Below are positions 52,948 through 62,384 of a DNA stretch of 64,000 bases, piece by piece (positions within the stretch are counted from its first letter, which is position 1; every line of letters begins with the position of its first letter). A program made the position numbers and the translations under genes. Below the pieces are notes generated by a model that saw only the letters and a list, made by a program, of their open reading frames with translations, was not told the DNA's origin and searched no databases. The DNA comes from Thermococcus sp. LS1 (GTDB taxonomy: Archaea > Methanobacteriota_B > Thermococci > Thermococcales > Thermococcaceae), in the NCBI RefSeq assembly GCF_012027395.1, contig NZ_SNUJ01000004.1:94915-158914 (forward strand), read 5' to 3'.

Positions 52948-54051
52948 TCAGAACAAAGCCCCATATTTGTAGAAGATGCTGCATGTTCCCTCGTAGGACA
53001 CCATGCATGGGCCTATTGGATGCCTTGGTGTGCATGTCTTGCCGAAGTGCGGGCACTGCGGTGGAAGTGCCAAGCCGCGCAGTATTGCCCCGCAGAGGCA
53101 GCCTTTCTCTAGGTCTGGGAGCTTGGGAACCTCTGGGTTGTAGTAGGTTCTTATCTCGAACTCTTTCCACTCGTCCTTTAGCTCAAGTCCGCTCTTGGGA
53201 ATAACCCCTAAGGCACGCCATTTCGCGTCTTTTACCTCAAAGAATTTCTCGATGAGAGCCTGAGCGGTGACGTTGCCCTCGTACTTGACGACCCTTGTGT
53301 ACTCGTTGATTATCTCAACTCTGCCTTCCTTGACCATCCTTATCAGGAGCAGGATCGCGAGGAGCATGTCAACCGGCTCGAAGCCGGCAACAACCTGGGG
53401 AACACCGTACTCGGTGGTTATGTATTCCCAGCCTTTCACTCCTATTATTGTGGAGACGTGGCCTGGGTCTATTAATCCGTGGAACCTCGTGCCCTGCTTC
53501 ACCAGAGCCTCAACTGCTGGGGGCGTTAAGCGGTGAACGGAGTAGATTTTGAAGTTTTCAAATCCTTCTTCAACGACTGCGTTGAGCATTCCAGCGGCTG
53601 GTGCAGTAGTGGTTTCAAAGCCAGGGCTGAAGTGAACCACTGTTCTGTCGGGGTTTTCCTTGGCGAGCTTGTAGGCGTCAAAGATGGAATATACCACCCT
53701 GACGTCGTAGCCTTCGCTCTTCAGGTCGGCGAAGCTTCCTCTTGGCGTTGGTATCTTGTACATGTCGCCAAAGGTCGTGAGAATGATTCTTTCGCCCTCC
53801 TCATAGGCCTGGCGCATTATCTCCTGCATCTTGACTATGTCTTCGACCGGCGTTATGCAGACGGGACAGCCGGGGCCGCTGACGATTTTGACATTCTCCG
53901 GAAGCAGTGATCTGATTCCGCTTCTCGTTACTGTGTCCTCGTGGGTTCCGCAGACGTGCATGAAACGAACCTCTTCAAGGCCCTTTGCCTCTTCGTGGAT
54001 TTCCCTGACTATCTTCTGGGCGAGTTCCCTGTCCCTGAACTTTTCGAGCAT
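52948..54051 (-). CDS. hypD: hydrogenase maturation protein HypD
   Basis: A 367-residue Fe-S protein that, with HypC, holds the Fe(CN)2CO unit during assembly. Conserved cysteine motifs are present: MHVCGTHEDT, SGPGCPVCIT and the C-terminal cluster block CLCGAILRGLALPPQCPHFG followed by CTPRHPIGPCMVSYEG. Length is normal. It starts 1 nt after hypC ends, so the two are one unit. The ATG follows the GGTATTG region without a strong site, which fits coupling to hypC. Confidence 0.95.
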   Translation of the reverse strand: MLEKFRDRELAQKIVREIHEEAKGLEEVRFMHVCGTHEDTVTRSGIRSLLPENVKIVSGPGCPVCITPVEDIVKMQEIMRQAYEEGERIILTTFGDMYKIPTPRGSFADLKSEGYDVRVVYSIFDAYKLAKENPDRTVVHFSPGFETTTAPAAGMLNAVVEEGFENFKIYSVHRLTPPAVEALVKQGTRFHGLIDPGHVSTIIGVKGWEYITTEYGVPQVVAGFEPVDMLLAILLLIRMVKEGRVEIINEYTRVVKYEGNVTAQALIEKFFEVKDAKWRALGVIPKSGLELKDEWKEFEIRTYYNPEVPKLPDLEKGCLCGAILRGLALPPQCPHFGKTCTPRHPIGPCMVSYEGTCSIFYKYGALF

Positions 54052-54052
54052 T

Positions 54053-54298
54053 TCAATACCTCCGCGGGAGTTCTTCGCCCTGGGTTATTCTAAAGACTTC
54101 GTCCCATGCTTCGAGTATCTCCTTAGCGCGCTCCTCGTCCAGCTTCTCTATTGCGAAGCCCGTATGCACAATCACGTAATCGCCAACTTCGACATCAGGA
54201 AGCAGGTCAAGGCGCGCTTCCCTCTTTACGCCTCCGAAATCAACAATCGCAACGTTTCCGTTGATCTCAACGACCTTAGCTGGAACTGCCAGACACAT
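54053..54298 (-). CDS. hypC: hydrogenase maturation chaperone HypC
   Basis: An 81-residue HypC, starting MCLAVPAKVVEINGNVAIVD with the essential Cys2 and continuing VGDYVIVHTGFAIEKLDEE. It shuttles the iron ligand unit between HypD and the hydrogenase large subunit. The family start fixes the ATG at 54298, with GGTGAGAG upstream. TTTAAAAAG about 35 nt further upstream is its TATA box. It heads hypCD and is divergent from the tetR gene by 180 nt. Confidence 0.95.
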   Translation of the reverse strand: MCLAVPAKVVEINGNVAIVDFGGVKREARLDLLPDVEVGDYVIVHTGFAIEKLDEERAKEILEAWDEVFRITQGEELPRRY

Positions 54299-54427
54299 CT
54301 CTCTCACCTGTTTTAGGTTTGCCTGGAGCTTTTTAAATGTTGCATAAAAAAGAATTTCATATAATCTCAACTACAGGGATAAACTCTCCAGCCTTTCTCG
54401 CGAATTATTTGAATTGCCGCAACTTTT

Positions 54428-54455
54428 TTATATAACGCCAATGACCTCCCAGTCA
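54428..54455 (+). promoter_or_regulatory. tetR promoter with TGAC-N6-GTCA operator
   Basis: TTATATAA (54428-54435) is the TATA box. TGAC-CTCCCA-GTCA (54442-54455) lies where transcription should start. The same spaced palindrome occurs twice at the fdh promoter, so this is a likely autoregulation site. Confidence 0.62.
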
Positions 54456-54478
54456 GTATAATGCGGGGAGTGCTGGGA

Positions 54479-55030
54479 ATGGACACCAGAGAACGGATAT
54501 TGAAAGCTGCAAAGGAACTCTTTGCCGAGAAGGGCTACGATAAGACTACCGTTGATGAAATCGTCGAGAGGGCGGGGGTTGCTAAGGGTACTTTCTACAA
54601 CTACTTTAAGAGTAAAGAAGAGCTGATAAAAATCGTTGCTCTCCAGTCCCTGCCGTACTCAGCAATAAGGGAGGAGCTCGAGAAGGAGTACGAGAGCCTT
54701 ACGGAGTTTCTTCACAGTATTGCGAAGGCGTACATAGTATATTACTGCGACCCTATCTTGCGGTCCCTCTTCTTCTACACGCTGGCGGTGAGGAGCAAAA
54801 TAAAAGAGGTTGAGGAAATCCACAGAACATTCTGCACAGAGGCGATTTCCAAGGGTGCCAAGAAGATATCACAGCTCGCAAACGTGGATGAAAAAACTGC
54901 CATGGTGGTTTTTAAGGCGTTTTATGGTGCCCTCTTTTCGAGATTGGTTTTTGCTGAATATTCGTGCACCCCGGATGTGGATTACGTTTCGGAACTCATT
55001 AAGTTAATAGAGAAAAGTTTGAAAAACTAG
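54479..55030 (+). CDS. TetR-family regulator (predicted to control the formate hydrogenlyase operon)
   Basis: A 183-residue TetR protein. The DNA-binding helices are clear (RILKAAKELFAEKGYDKTTV, DEIVERAGVAKGTFYNYFKS), followed by a helical ligand domain with three cysteines (YYCDPIL, TFCTEA, EYSCTPD). ATG 54479 gives a normal leader; ATG 54461 would be almost leaderless. It lies between hypC and fdhA, and its own promoter and that of fdhA share an operator-like palindrome. Ligand unknown; formate or a redox signal through the cysteines is conceivable. Confidence 0.86.
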   Translation: MDTRERILKAAKELFAEKGYDKTTVDEIVERAGVAKGTFYNYFKSKEELIKIVALQSLPYSAIREELEKEYESLTEFLHSIAKAYIVYYCDPILRSLFFYTLAVRSKIKEVEEIHRTFCTEAISKGAKKISQLANVDEKTAMVVFKAFYGALFSRLVFAEYSCTPDVDYVSELIKLIEKSLKN

Positions 55031-55310
55031 GGTGTTGTTGTGAATAATTTTTTGCATAATCCATTTTTTTCTTGAGCATCTTTGTGCATTTGAGTGCTGT
55101 TGTCTGGGGTTGGTAAACGTAATCACTAAACAAATCCGTTTTCATATGGGAAATCTGTTTAACTTAAGGATGCTCTTTTGTGTTCATCTCGTTATTGTGG
55201 TTCAAAGTGCAGCTCCATATACGCGAATTGTTACTCATTTTAGCATTCTCATACTGATCTGAATAATATGATTTTGGTAGATAACAAAATCTGTACTTTT
55301 TGTTACTAAT

Positions 55311-55428
55311 TGACCAAATGGTCATGGATTTGCACTAAAAAATCAACTATGTGCACAACACAAAGTTAAGGAAAATTATTTAAATGATTCATTACTCACT
55401 GCGTTCGAGTAAACTGACCAGTCAGTCA
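55311..55428 (+). promoter_or_regulatory. fdh operon promoter with two TGAC-N6-GTCA operators
   Basis: Within the 419-nt AT-rich gap before fdhA, ATTATTTAAATG (about 55375-55386) is the TATA box, with a start expected near 55408. TGAC-CAAATG-GTCA (55311-55324) lies about 50 bp upstream of it and is a perfect TGACCA/TGGTCA palindrome. TGAC-CAGTCA-GTCA (55415-55428) lies just after the start. The centres are 104 bp apart, about ten helical turns, which would allow looping. The rest of the gap holds no gene. Confidence 0.62.
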
Positions 55429-55449
55429 TAGCCGACTTGGGTGGTGCAT

Positions 55450-57513
55450 ATGGCAGAGAAGTTGGTGCCAGTGGTCTGCCCGTGGTGTTCCGTTGGTTGT
55501 AGGTTCTACATAGTAAATGTGAATGGATACCCCAAGAAAATTGAGTTTGACTACGAACATGACACCAGGAACCACGGCAAGCTCTGTCCCAAAGGTGTTT
55601 CCTCATTCCAGTATCTCAGGCACCCAGACAGGCTTAAGAAGCCTCTCAAGAGAGTCGGAGAGAGAGGCGAGGGCAAGTTCGTCGAGATAAGCTGGGAAGA
55701 GGCAATTAGAGAAATCGCCCAGAGGCTCAAGGAGATCAAGGAAAAGTACGGCCCGGAAGCTCTCGCTTTTCTCGGAAGTGAAAGATGTTCCATAGAAGAG
55801 AACTACGTCCTCCAGAAGCTAGCTAGAGCTTTGGGAACGAACAACATCGAGTATGTATGTAGGATGTGCCAGTCAACAGCTGTTGCAGGTAAAGGAATGG
55901 TTCTCGGACATCCTGGCCTGACGAACCCATTCGAGGACATCCTTAAGGCTAAGGTCATCGTCCTCTGGGGATACAATCCAGCCGCAACTAATCCGGTTTT
56001 CTTCGGCCAGTACATTGAGAAAGCAATCCTTGACAACGGTGCCAAGCTCATCGTGATTGACCCGAGAAAAACGAAAACAGCCAAGTACGCGGACATGCAC
56101 CTGCAGCCATATCCTGGAACCGACCTTGCCATTGCCTTGGCTATGCTCAACGTCATAATCACCCAGGAGCTCTACGATAAGGACTTCGTGGCAGAGCGTG
56201 CAGAAGGCTTTGAGGAGCTCGCCAAGACCGTCGAAAAGTACACTCCAGAGTGGGCCGAGAAAGTCAGCGGCGTTCCGGCCGAGCTCATAAGGAAAGCTGC
56301 AATCACCTTTGCAACGGCCGGAACTGCCGCCTTGCTGACGAACGAGGGTGTGAACCAGCACGCCAACGGAACGAGGACAGTTATGGCCCTCACTGAGATG
56401 ATGGTTCTCTGCGGCTACTTCGGAAAGGAGGGCGTTATGTCCGGAGCGATACCAGGTGCTCACAACGGTATGGGTGCTGGACTCATGGGTGTTGAGCCAG
56501 AATCACTGCCAGGAAAGTTCCCGCTCCACGCTGAGGAGCACAGGAGGAGAATTGAGGAAGTGTGGGGCTTCAAGATTCCGGAGAAGCCTGGAATCACTTA
56601 CGTTGAGATGATTGATGCAATCCTCGAGGGCAAGCTCAAGGCCCTCTACGTCATGGGAACTAACCCCGCTAAGGCCCTTCCGAACCTTAAGAAGGTCGAG
56701 GAGGCCTTTAAGAACATCGAGTTCCTCGTCGTCCAGGACATATTCCTCAGTGAGACCGCGAAGTACGCCGACATAGTCCTTCCAGCCGCTGCATGGTTCG
56801 AGAAAGATGGAACCGCCATAAGCTTCGAGAGGAGGGTCCAGAGGAGCTTTAAGGCTGCTGATGCACCAGGAGAGGCCAAGCCGGACTGGGAGATTATCGT
56901 AATGCTCGCGAAAGAACTCGGCCTTGGAGAGTACTTCAACTATTCCGACGTAGACGACATCCTGAGAGAGATAAACAGAACGATTCCACCCCTTGCTGGC
57001 GCAACACCCGAGAGGCTAAAGAAGAACCTCAAAGGCTGTATGGTGCCCTGCCCAGACGAAAACACTGAGGTTCCGAGACTCTTTGTCCAGGGCTTCCTCA
57101 CGCCAAACGGAAAGGCCCAGCTCATACCTGTGGAGTATAAAGAACCTGGAGAAGTCCCCGATGAGGAGTATCCCTTCTGGCTCACTAACTACAGGCTCGT
57201 TGGCCACTTCCACACCGGAACCATGAGCCACAGGAGCAAGAGCCTGAGCAAGAGGTGGCCGGAGGAGTACATTGAGATCAACGAGAACGACGCGAAGAGG
57301 CTCGGCATAAAGGACGGCGACCTCGTGAGGGTCGAGACCAGGAGGACAGCGCTCGTCTTCAAGGCTAAGGTCACACCGCACATCAGGGAGGGCGTCGTTG
57401 CCGCGCCGTGGCACTGGGACTTCAACTACCTGACTACGGACGTCCTCGACGAATACGCCAAGATGCCCGAGCTGAAGACGGCCGCATGTAGGATCTCCAA
57501 GGTTGAGGGGTGA
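55450..57513 (+). CDS. fdhA: formate dehydrogenase catalytic subunit
   Basis: A 687-residue molybdopterin (Mo/W) oxidoreductase oxidising formate to CO2. The N-terminal [4Fe-4S] ligands are Cys10, Cys13, Cys17 and Cys46. The active-site segment VCRMCQSTAVAG places Cys140 where E. coli FdhH has selenocysteine 140, so this is a cysteine enzyme. Cofactor-binding parts follow (WGYNPAATNPVFFGQYIEKA; VMGTNPAKALPN), and the C-terminal domain has GHFHTGTMSHRSKSL. ATG 55450 follows GGTGG. It heads the FHL operon, 5 nt before the ferredoxin subunit. Confidence 0.93.
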   Translation: MAEKLVPVVCPWCSVGCRFYIVNVNGYPKKIEFDYEHDTRNHGKLCPKGVSSFQYLRHPDRLKKPLKRVGERGEGKFVEISWEEAIREIAQRLKEIKEKYGPEALAFLGSERCSIEENYVLQKLARALGTNNIEYVCRMCQSTAVAGKGMVLGHPGLTNPFEDILKAKVIVLWGYNPAATNPVFFGQYIEKAILDNGAKLIVIDPRKTKTAKYADMHLQPYPGTDLAIALAMLNVIITQELYDKDFVAERAEGFEELAKTVEKYTPEWAEKVSGVPAELIRKAAITFATAGTAALLTNEGVNQHANGTRTVMALTEMMVLCGYFGKEGVMSGAIPGAHNGMGAGLMGVEPESLPGKFPLHAEEHRRRIEEVWGFKIPEKPGITYVEMIDAILEGKLKALYVMGTNPAKALPNLKKVEEAFKNIEFLVVQDIFLSETAKYADIVLPAAAWFEKDGTAISFERRVQRSFKAADAPGEAKPDWEIIVMLAKELGLGEYFNYSDVDDILREINRTIPPLAGATPERLKKNLKGCMVPCPDENTEVPRLFVQGFLTPNGKAQLIPVEYKEPGEVPDEEYPFWLTNYRLVGHFHTGTMSHRSKSLSKRWPEEYIEINENDAKRLGIKDGDLVRVETRRTALVFKAKVTPHIREGVVAAPWHWDFNYLTTDVLDEYAKMPELKTAACRISKVEG

Positions 57514-57518
57514 TTTAA

Positions 57519-58016
57519 ATGAGCAAGAAGATATTTATCGATTTCAAGCGCTGCATCGCCTGTAAGGCCTGTGAAGTCGCCTGTGAAATGGAGCACGGGG
57601 AGGCGAGGATTAGGGTTTTTGAGTTCCCTGACTTGACCAGCGTCGCCTTCAATTGCCGCCACTGTGAAAAGGCTCCATGTATGGAAGTGTGTCCAGTTAA
57701 CGCGCTCTCCAAGGACGATGATGGCGCAGTCGTTCTCGACCCCCTCAAGTGTATCGGCTGTCTCATGTGTGCAGTTGCATGTCCATTCGGCATTCCGAAG
57801 ATAGACGAGTACAACAAGATAATGGACAAGTGCGACCTCTGTGCCCACAGGAGAGCCGAAGGAAAGCTTCCAGCTTGTGTCTCAGCGTGCCCAACTGAGG
57901 CCCTCAAGTACGGCGACATAAACGATGTCCTCTGGGCCAGAGAAGGAAAGATAGTCGCCGAGCTTAAGGACATCGGCGACAGGACCAACGTCCTCGAGGC
58001 CTACCTCATCAGATGA
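57519..58016 (+). CDS. polyferredoxin electron-transfer subunit (FdhB/HycB-like)
   Basis: A 165-residue iron-sulfur protein with motifs for four [4Fe-4S] clusters: CIACKACEVAC, CRHCEKAPCMEVCP, CIGCLMCAVACP and CDLCAHRR with CVSACP. It carries electrons from formate dehydrogenase to the hydrogenase module. It follows fdhA by 5 nt and its stop is only 14 nt before the start of the next subunit, inside one operon. Confidence 0.92.
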   Translation: MSKKIFIDFKRCIACKACEVACEMEHGEARIRVFEFPDLTSVAFNCRHCEKAPCMEVCPVNALSKDDDGAVVLDPLKCIGCLMCAVACPFGIPKIDEYNKIMDKCDLCAHRRAEGKLPACVSACPTEALKYGDINDVLWAREGKIVAELKDIGDRTNVLEAYLIR

Positions 58017-58030
58017 AAGGAGGTGCCGGG

Positions 58031-59482
58031 ATGAACGCCTCTCCCTTCATCATATCTTTTTTGATCCCCCTGCTCCTCGGTCCACTCCTGTTCAAATTAG
58101 ACGGTAGAAAGGCCGATGTATTCATGCTCATCGCCGTTGTGTCTTCCTTCCTGGCTAATCTGGTTGGAGTCCTTGAATACCTAAAGGTCGGTGGCGCTCA
58201 TCACATCGTTTACCTCGAAACTTCTTCCCTCGGTGAGGTCTACGGCGTTATAATCGACCCGATGAGCGTTTTGGTCGGTTTTGTAGTGAGCTTGGCTGGC
58301 GTGCTGTTCCTTCTCTACGCGGTTGACTACATGAGCGAGAGGAACAAGCAGCACCCAGTCTACTCTGATAAGGGCAGGTTCTACGCCTGGATGGTCATCT
58401 TCGTTGGGGCTACGCTGGCGTTCATATACTCCTCCACGACGCTTCAGCTGCTCATATTCTTCGAGATAATGGGACTCGCCTGCTGGGGTGTCGTTGGGTA
58501 TTATAAGAGTCCGAAAGCCGAGAGGGCTGCGTACAAGGCCCTGCTCGTGCCGAACTTCGGTGCCATGGTGGGCCTCTATACCACCGTTGGCATTGGCATC
58601 CTCAAGCTCCATGATTTGAGCATCTATGCGCTCCAGAACCTGAATGATGAGCTCAAGCTTCTCGTGTTCCTTGGCGTAATGGTTGCGGCCTTTACCAAGA
58701 GCGCCCAGTTCCCGCTCTATTCATGGCTTCCGGACGCGATGGCCGCTCCTACCCCAGCGAGTGCCTTCCTCCACGGTGCAGCGATGGTTGAGATGGGTGT
58801 CTATCTGCTCGCCAGGGTTACCCAGTTCATGCAGCCGATTCCAGAGACAGCTTTCTACGTTATGCTCGTCTTTGTCTCGCTGACCCTGCTCATAGCAATT
58901 CTCTACTACCCGCTCCAGAAGGACGCCAAGAGACTCCTTGCTTACTCCACCATAGCAGAGGCCGGAGTGATGTACGTCGGCGTGCTCTATGCCGTGCTCG
59001 GCTCGGCTTACGGCCTCCAGGCGGCCATGTTCCAGCTGGCCAACCATGCTTTCGTCAAGGGTCTTGCCTTCCTCACCGCGGGAACCTTCAGCTACGCCTT
59101 TGGAACGCTCGACATGGAGAAGATTAAGGGCCTCGGAAAGCTCGTTCCGGTCGTTGGTGCAAGCTGGTTCTTAGCCCTTCTCGGCCTGGCTGGAGTTCCT
59201 CCGCTCGGCCTGTTCTTCAGCAAGGCGTACCTCTTCATGAACGCGTCTTCAATAACTAGCTGGGTTGGCTGGATTCCGCTCTTCCTAGTGCTGGCCGATG
59301 CCACGGTTTTCCTTGCGGTATCGCTCGGGTGGATTAAGAGGATGGTGTTCAGCGAGCCCCTCCAGGAGAGTGCAGAAGTTTCTCCTCTGATGCGCTTTGT
59401 CCTCGTAGTCCTAATAGTCCTGTCCATCGTTGCGCCGTTCCTGAGCGTGAAGCTCGTGACTCAGATAGGGTTCATGGGGTGA
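58031..59482 (+). CDS. proton-antiporter-like membrane subunit (NuoL/MrpD family) of the hydrogenase
   Basis: A 483-residue membrane protein with about 14 helices. The family helices around YAWMVIFVGATLAFIYSSTT, TKSAQFPLYSWLPDAMAAPT (conserved lysine and proline) and HAFVKGLAFLTAGTFSYAFG are clear. Such subunits couple electron transfer to ion pumping. GGAGGTG precedes ATG 58031; an earlier in-frame start overlaps the ferredoxin gene. In T. onnurineus the fdh2-mfh2-mnh2 cluster has the same kind of subunit after the ferredoxin. Confidence 0.9.
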   Translation: MNASPFIISFLIPLLLGPLLFKLDGRKADVFMLIAVVSSFLANLVGVLEYLKVGGAHHIVYLETSSLGEVYGVIIDPMSVLVGFVVSLAGVLFLLYAVDYMSERNKQHPVYSDKGRFYAWMVIFVGATLAFIYSSTTLQLLIFFEIMGLACWGVVGYYKSPKAERAAYKALLVPNFGAMVGLYTTVGIGILKLHDLSIYALQNLNDELKLLVFLGVMVAAFTKSAQFPLYSWLPDAMAAPTPASAFLHGAAMVEMGVYLLARVTQFMQPIPETAFYVMLVFVSLTLLIAILYYPLQKDAKRLLAYSTIAEAGVMYVGVLYAVLGSAYGLQAAMFQLANHAFVKGLAFLTAGTFSYAFGTLDMEKIKGLGKLVPVVGASWFLALLGLAGVPPLGLFFSKAYLFMNASSITSWVGWIPLFLVLADATVFLAVSLGWIKRMVFSEPLQESAEVSPLMRFVLVVLIVLSIVAPFLSVKLVTQIGFMG

Positions 59483-59488
59483 TGCGGG

Positions 59489-61468
59489 ATGATGGAAATT
59501 CCGATCGCGCTCTACTCACTCTCAGCGATTTCCGGCCTGGTTGGGGACTTTAAGCGGAGCATTAAGATTTCGAGCGTCCTCTCAGCCATGGCATCCTTAT
59601 CCCTCCTGGGCATAGCTGCTGATGCCCTATCCCGGGGGCTTCCCGTTCAGGAGAGCTTTTTGGGCATTCCCCTAATCATAGACAGCCTCTCCCTCCCGTT
59701 CCTGTTCATCATCGCCCTGCTCAGCCTCGTGGTTTCAGTGTACTCCATCTCTTATATGGAAGTCCACAGAGATATCGGAAGACCACTGGCGTACACCCTC
59801 CTCTACGGCACGTTCGTGCTGTCGATTGTATTCGTGGCTCTGACGTCAAACCTGCTCTGGTTCGTCTTCTTCTGGGAGCTGATGACTCTAACTTCCTTCG
59901 TCTTCGTGAGCTGGAGGCAGCAGGACGCTGGAATTAAATACCTCCTTACCATGCAGCTCGCCAACACGGTGCCCCTCTTCGTGGCCCTCGGCATAATTTA
60001 CTCCGCCACTGGAAGCTTCAGCGTTGATTACGCCACGCTTAAGGAGGTTGCATCGTCCATTTCTCCGGCCCAGCTCAAGCTGCTCTACGCGATGTTCCTC
60101 GTAACTTTCCTTGCGAAATCTGGAAGCGTGCCCTTCCAGTTCTGGGTGCCCGATGCCTACGAGGCAGCTCCCAGCAATATAGCCTCGCTGATGGCCGGCG
60201 TCATGGAGAAGATGGCGGTTTACGGTCTGATAAGGCTCCTCTGCAACGCCCTGCCATGCAGTGAGAGCGTTGGCTACGTTCTCGTCATCGTCGGCATACT
60301 CACCATGACCTTCGGAACCCTCTATGCCCTCAGAGAGACCCACGCGAAGAGACTCCTGGCGTACTCAAGCGTTGGACAAATGGGCTACATCTGGTTCGCG
60401 GTGGGCATGGGTATGGTCTTCCTAACGAGGGGCATGGAGAGCCTGGCCTATCTGGCCTTCCTCGCCGGAGTCTTCCACTCCTTCAACCACACCCTCTTCA
60501 AGGGGCTGCTCTTCCTCATCTCGGGCAACTTCGAGTACTCCGCCGGAACGGCTGACCTCAACGAGCTTGGTGGCTTGAGGAGGGCAATGCCGTACTCGTC
60601 GCTCTTCACCGTCATAGGTGCGCTTTCCCTCGCTGGAGTGCCCCTCTTCAGCGGCTTCCTCTCGAAGTGGATGATTTACCAGGCCGGCTACTACTCTGGA
60701 ATCGGCCTCTTTGTCTTTGGCTCCGTAATGGCGGTGTTCATGAGTGCGGTGACTCTTGCGTACTCGCTCAAGCTCTACACCTCTGCCTTTGGAGGTGAAC
60801 CGAACGAGAGGACTGAGAACGCCAGGGAAGTCCCGTCGGGCATGCTCCTCGGTGAGGGAATCATTGCCTTAACTTCACTTGCCGTTGGAGTACTTCCGGC
60901 TATCGCTTACCCGATATTAACGATTTCATTGAATGGCGGCGACGTCACCGTTACAATGGGCTCGATATCCACTGACTTTGAGTACTTCTCACCAATAGCC
61001 CTGCTCCTTGCAGTTTCGTTCATTGCGGTTGCTTCATACTTCGTTTTCAGGCCAAAGACCGCCGATGTCAAACCTTGGAACACTGGAGCGCTCTTCCTGC
61101 CGGGGGAGAGGTATGGAGCGAAGGCCAGGGACTATTACAGGCAGTACTTTACCGAGATGGAGGGCATCTACAAGCTTGGAAGTGCCGCTGGCAAGGTCGG
61201 AAGGGTCCTTCTCTCTGCTCTGATGTCCGTCTACCTCGTTCTCGCCAGGGGCCTCGTCTACACCGGCAGGGAGAAGAAGCGCTCCTTCACCCTTGACGAG
61301 CTTCGCCACCGCACCGTCAGGTACCTGGACGAGGCATTCTTCGCGCCGATGATGGATCTAGTCAAAAACATCGCCGTGCTGGCAGCGGGCATCTCAGTGT
61401 CCATGGACGAGCTCTTCCTGGCTTCAATGCTGACCACGGTGATAATACTCGCACTCCTCGTGTTGTGA
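59489..61468 (+). CDS. second antiporter-like membrane subunit (HyfB/HycC type)
   Basis: A 659-residue membrane protein with about 16 helices. Conserved blocks include LLWFVFFWELMTLTSFVFVS, AKSGSVPFQFWVPDAYEAAP and HSFNHTLFKGLLFLISGNFE, the ion-pathway lysines and histidines of HycC/HyfB and NuoL. A polar C-terminal stretch (from about 530) precedes a last helix. It starts 7 nt after the first antiporter-like gene. A second antiporter-type subunit in tandem fits a complex that gains energy from formate oxidation. Confidence 0.9.
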   Translation: MMEIPIALYSLSAISGLVGDFKRSIKISSVLSAMASLSLLGIAADALSRGLPVQESFLGIPLIIDSLSLPFLFIIALLSLVVSVYSISYMEVHRDIGRPLAYTLLYGTFVLSIVFVALTSNLLWFVFFWELMTLTSFVFVSWRQQDAGIKYLLTMQLANTVPLFVALGIIYSATGSFSVDYATLKEVASSISPAQLKLLYAMFLVTFLAKSGSVPFQFWVPDAYEAAPSNIASLMAGVMEKMAVYGLIRLLCNALPCSESVGYVLVIVGILTMTFGTLYALRETHAKRLLAYSSVGQMGYIWFAVGMGMVFLTRGMESLAYLAFLAGVFHSFNHTLFKGLLFLISGNFEYSAGTADLNELGGLRRAMPYSSLFTVIGALSLAGVPLFSGFLSKWMIYQAGYYSGIGLFVFGSVMAVFMSAVTLAYSLKLYTSAFGGEPNERTENAREVPSGMLLGEGIIALTSLAVGVLPAIAYPILTISLNGGDVTVTMGSISTDFEYFSPIALLLAVSFIAVASYFVFRPKTADVKPWNTGALFLPGERYGAKARDYYRQYFTEMEGIYKLGSAAGKVGRVLLSALMSVYLVLARGLVYTGREKKRSFTLDELRHRTVRYLDEAFFAPMMDLVKNIAVLAAGISVSMDELFLASMLTTVIILALLVL

Positions 61469-61478
61469 GGTGATGGTG

Positions 61479-62381
61479 ATGGACTACGTAAGCATTATCG
61501 CCGCTCCAATCGTCCTCTTCCTCCTTCCACCGTTCCTTGACGGAATAGGGAGAAGAATAAAAGCGAGGATTCAGTACAGGAGAGGACCTCCTATAATGCA
61601 GACGTTCTACGACCTCGAAAAGCTTCTCAAGCTGTCGTCAGTGCTCCCCACTGACAGCCCAATCTTCAGGCTGGCCCCGTACATAGCCCTCGCATCTGCC
61701 ATTGCCGGCGGCCTAATGCTTCCCTTCGGAAACGAGCCGGTGTTAGCTTTTGGAAAGAGCCTCATAGTGTTCTTCTACGTCATGGCAATGGTCAGCGTAG
61801 TGATGGTACTTGCTGCTTTCTCCGTCCAGAACGCGTTCTCGCACATAGGCGGACATAGGGAGGTCATGCTGATACTCTCGATTGAGCCAGTGCTGGCCGT
61901 CGTCTTCGGTGTCCTGGCATTCAAGCTTGGAACGCTCAACGTCGCTGAGATGCCCTTCAGCGCTGGCCTCTCGCTTTCCGTTGCCCTCGCTTACATCCTG
62001 CTGGCTTACGCGGTCTACGTTGAGGGCGGCTTCGTTCCATTTGACATAGCTGAGGCGGAGACCGAAGTAATCGGAGGCCCGCTCACCGAGTACAGCGGAA
62101 GGCTCCTCGGAGTCTTCAAGTACGCCCTGCTCGTCAAGAGGGTTGTCCTGCTCTGGTTGCTGGCGTCTATGATTGTGATTCCCGCCATGAGGTCTCTCGG
62201 TATAACAAGCTCAGTGGCACTGCTCGTCGCCCAGCTGGTCGTTACATTTCTGCTTTATTCGCTTGCCGTGGCCGTTGAGGCTGCAAACGCCCGCCTGAGG
62301 ATCGACCAGGCGGTTTCCCTTAACAAGAAGGTCTTCCTGATGTCCCTTGCTGTCCTGATAATAGCGCTGGTGGGGTGGTGA
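61479..62381 (+). CDS. membrane anchor subunit (HycD/NuoH type)
   Basis: A 300-residue protein with about eight helices. The NuoH-type signatures GIGRRIKARIQYRRGPPIMQ, AFSHIGGHREVMLILSIEPV and FVPFDIAEAETEVIGGPLTE are present. It docks the hydrogenase module to the membrane and forms the entry of the ion path. ATG 61479 follows GGTGATGGTG; in-frame GTG 61470 and ATG 61473 are alternatives. It is 4 nt before the large-subunit gene. Confidence 0.92.
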   Translation: MDYVSIIAAPIVLFLLPPFLDGIGRRIKARIQYRRGPPIMQTFYDLEKLLKLSSVLPTDSPIFRLAPYIALASAIAGGLMLPFGNEPVLAFGKSLIVFFYVMAMVSVVMVLAAFSVQNAFSHIGGHREVMLILSIEPVLAVVFGVLAFKLGTLNVAEMPFSAGLSLSVALAYILLAYAVYVEGGFVPFDIAEAETEVIGGPLTEYSGRLLGVFKYALLVKRVVLLWLLASMIVIPAMRSLGITSSVALLVAQLVVTFLLYSLAVAVEAANARLRIDQAVSLNKKVFLMSLAVLIIALVGW

Positions 62382-62384
62382 ATT

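Noticed and set aside
55130..55180. GTTTAAC near the fdh promoter as a SurR core
   Set aside because: Spacing between GTT and AAC is wrong (overlapping, not three bases); no full SurR motif was found in this gap.
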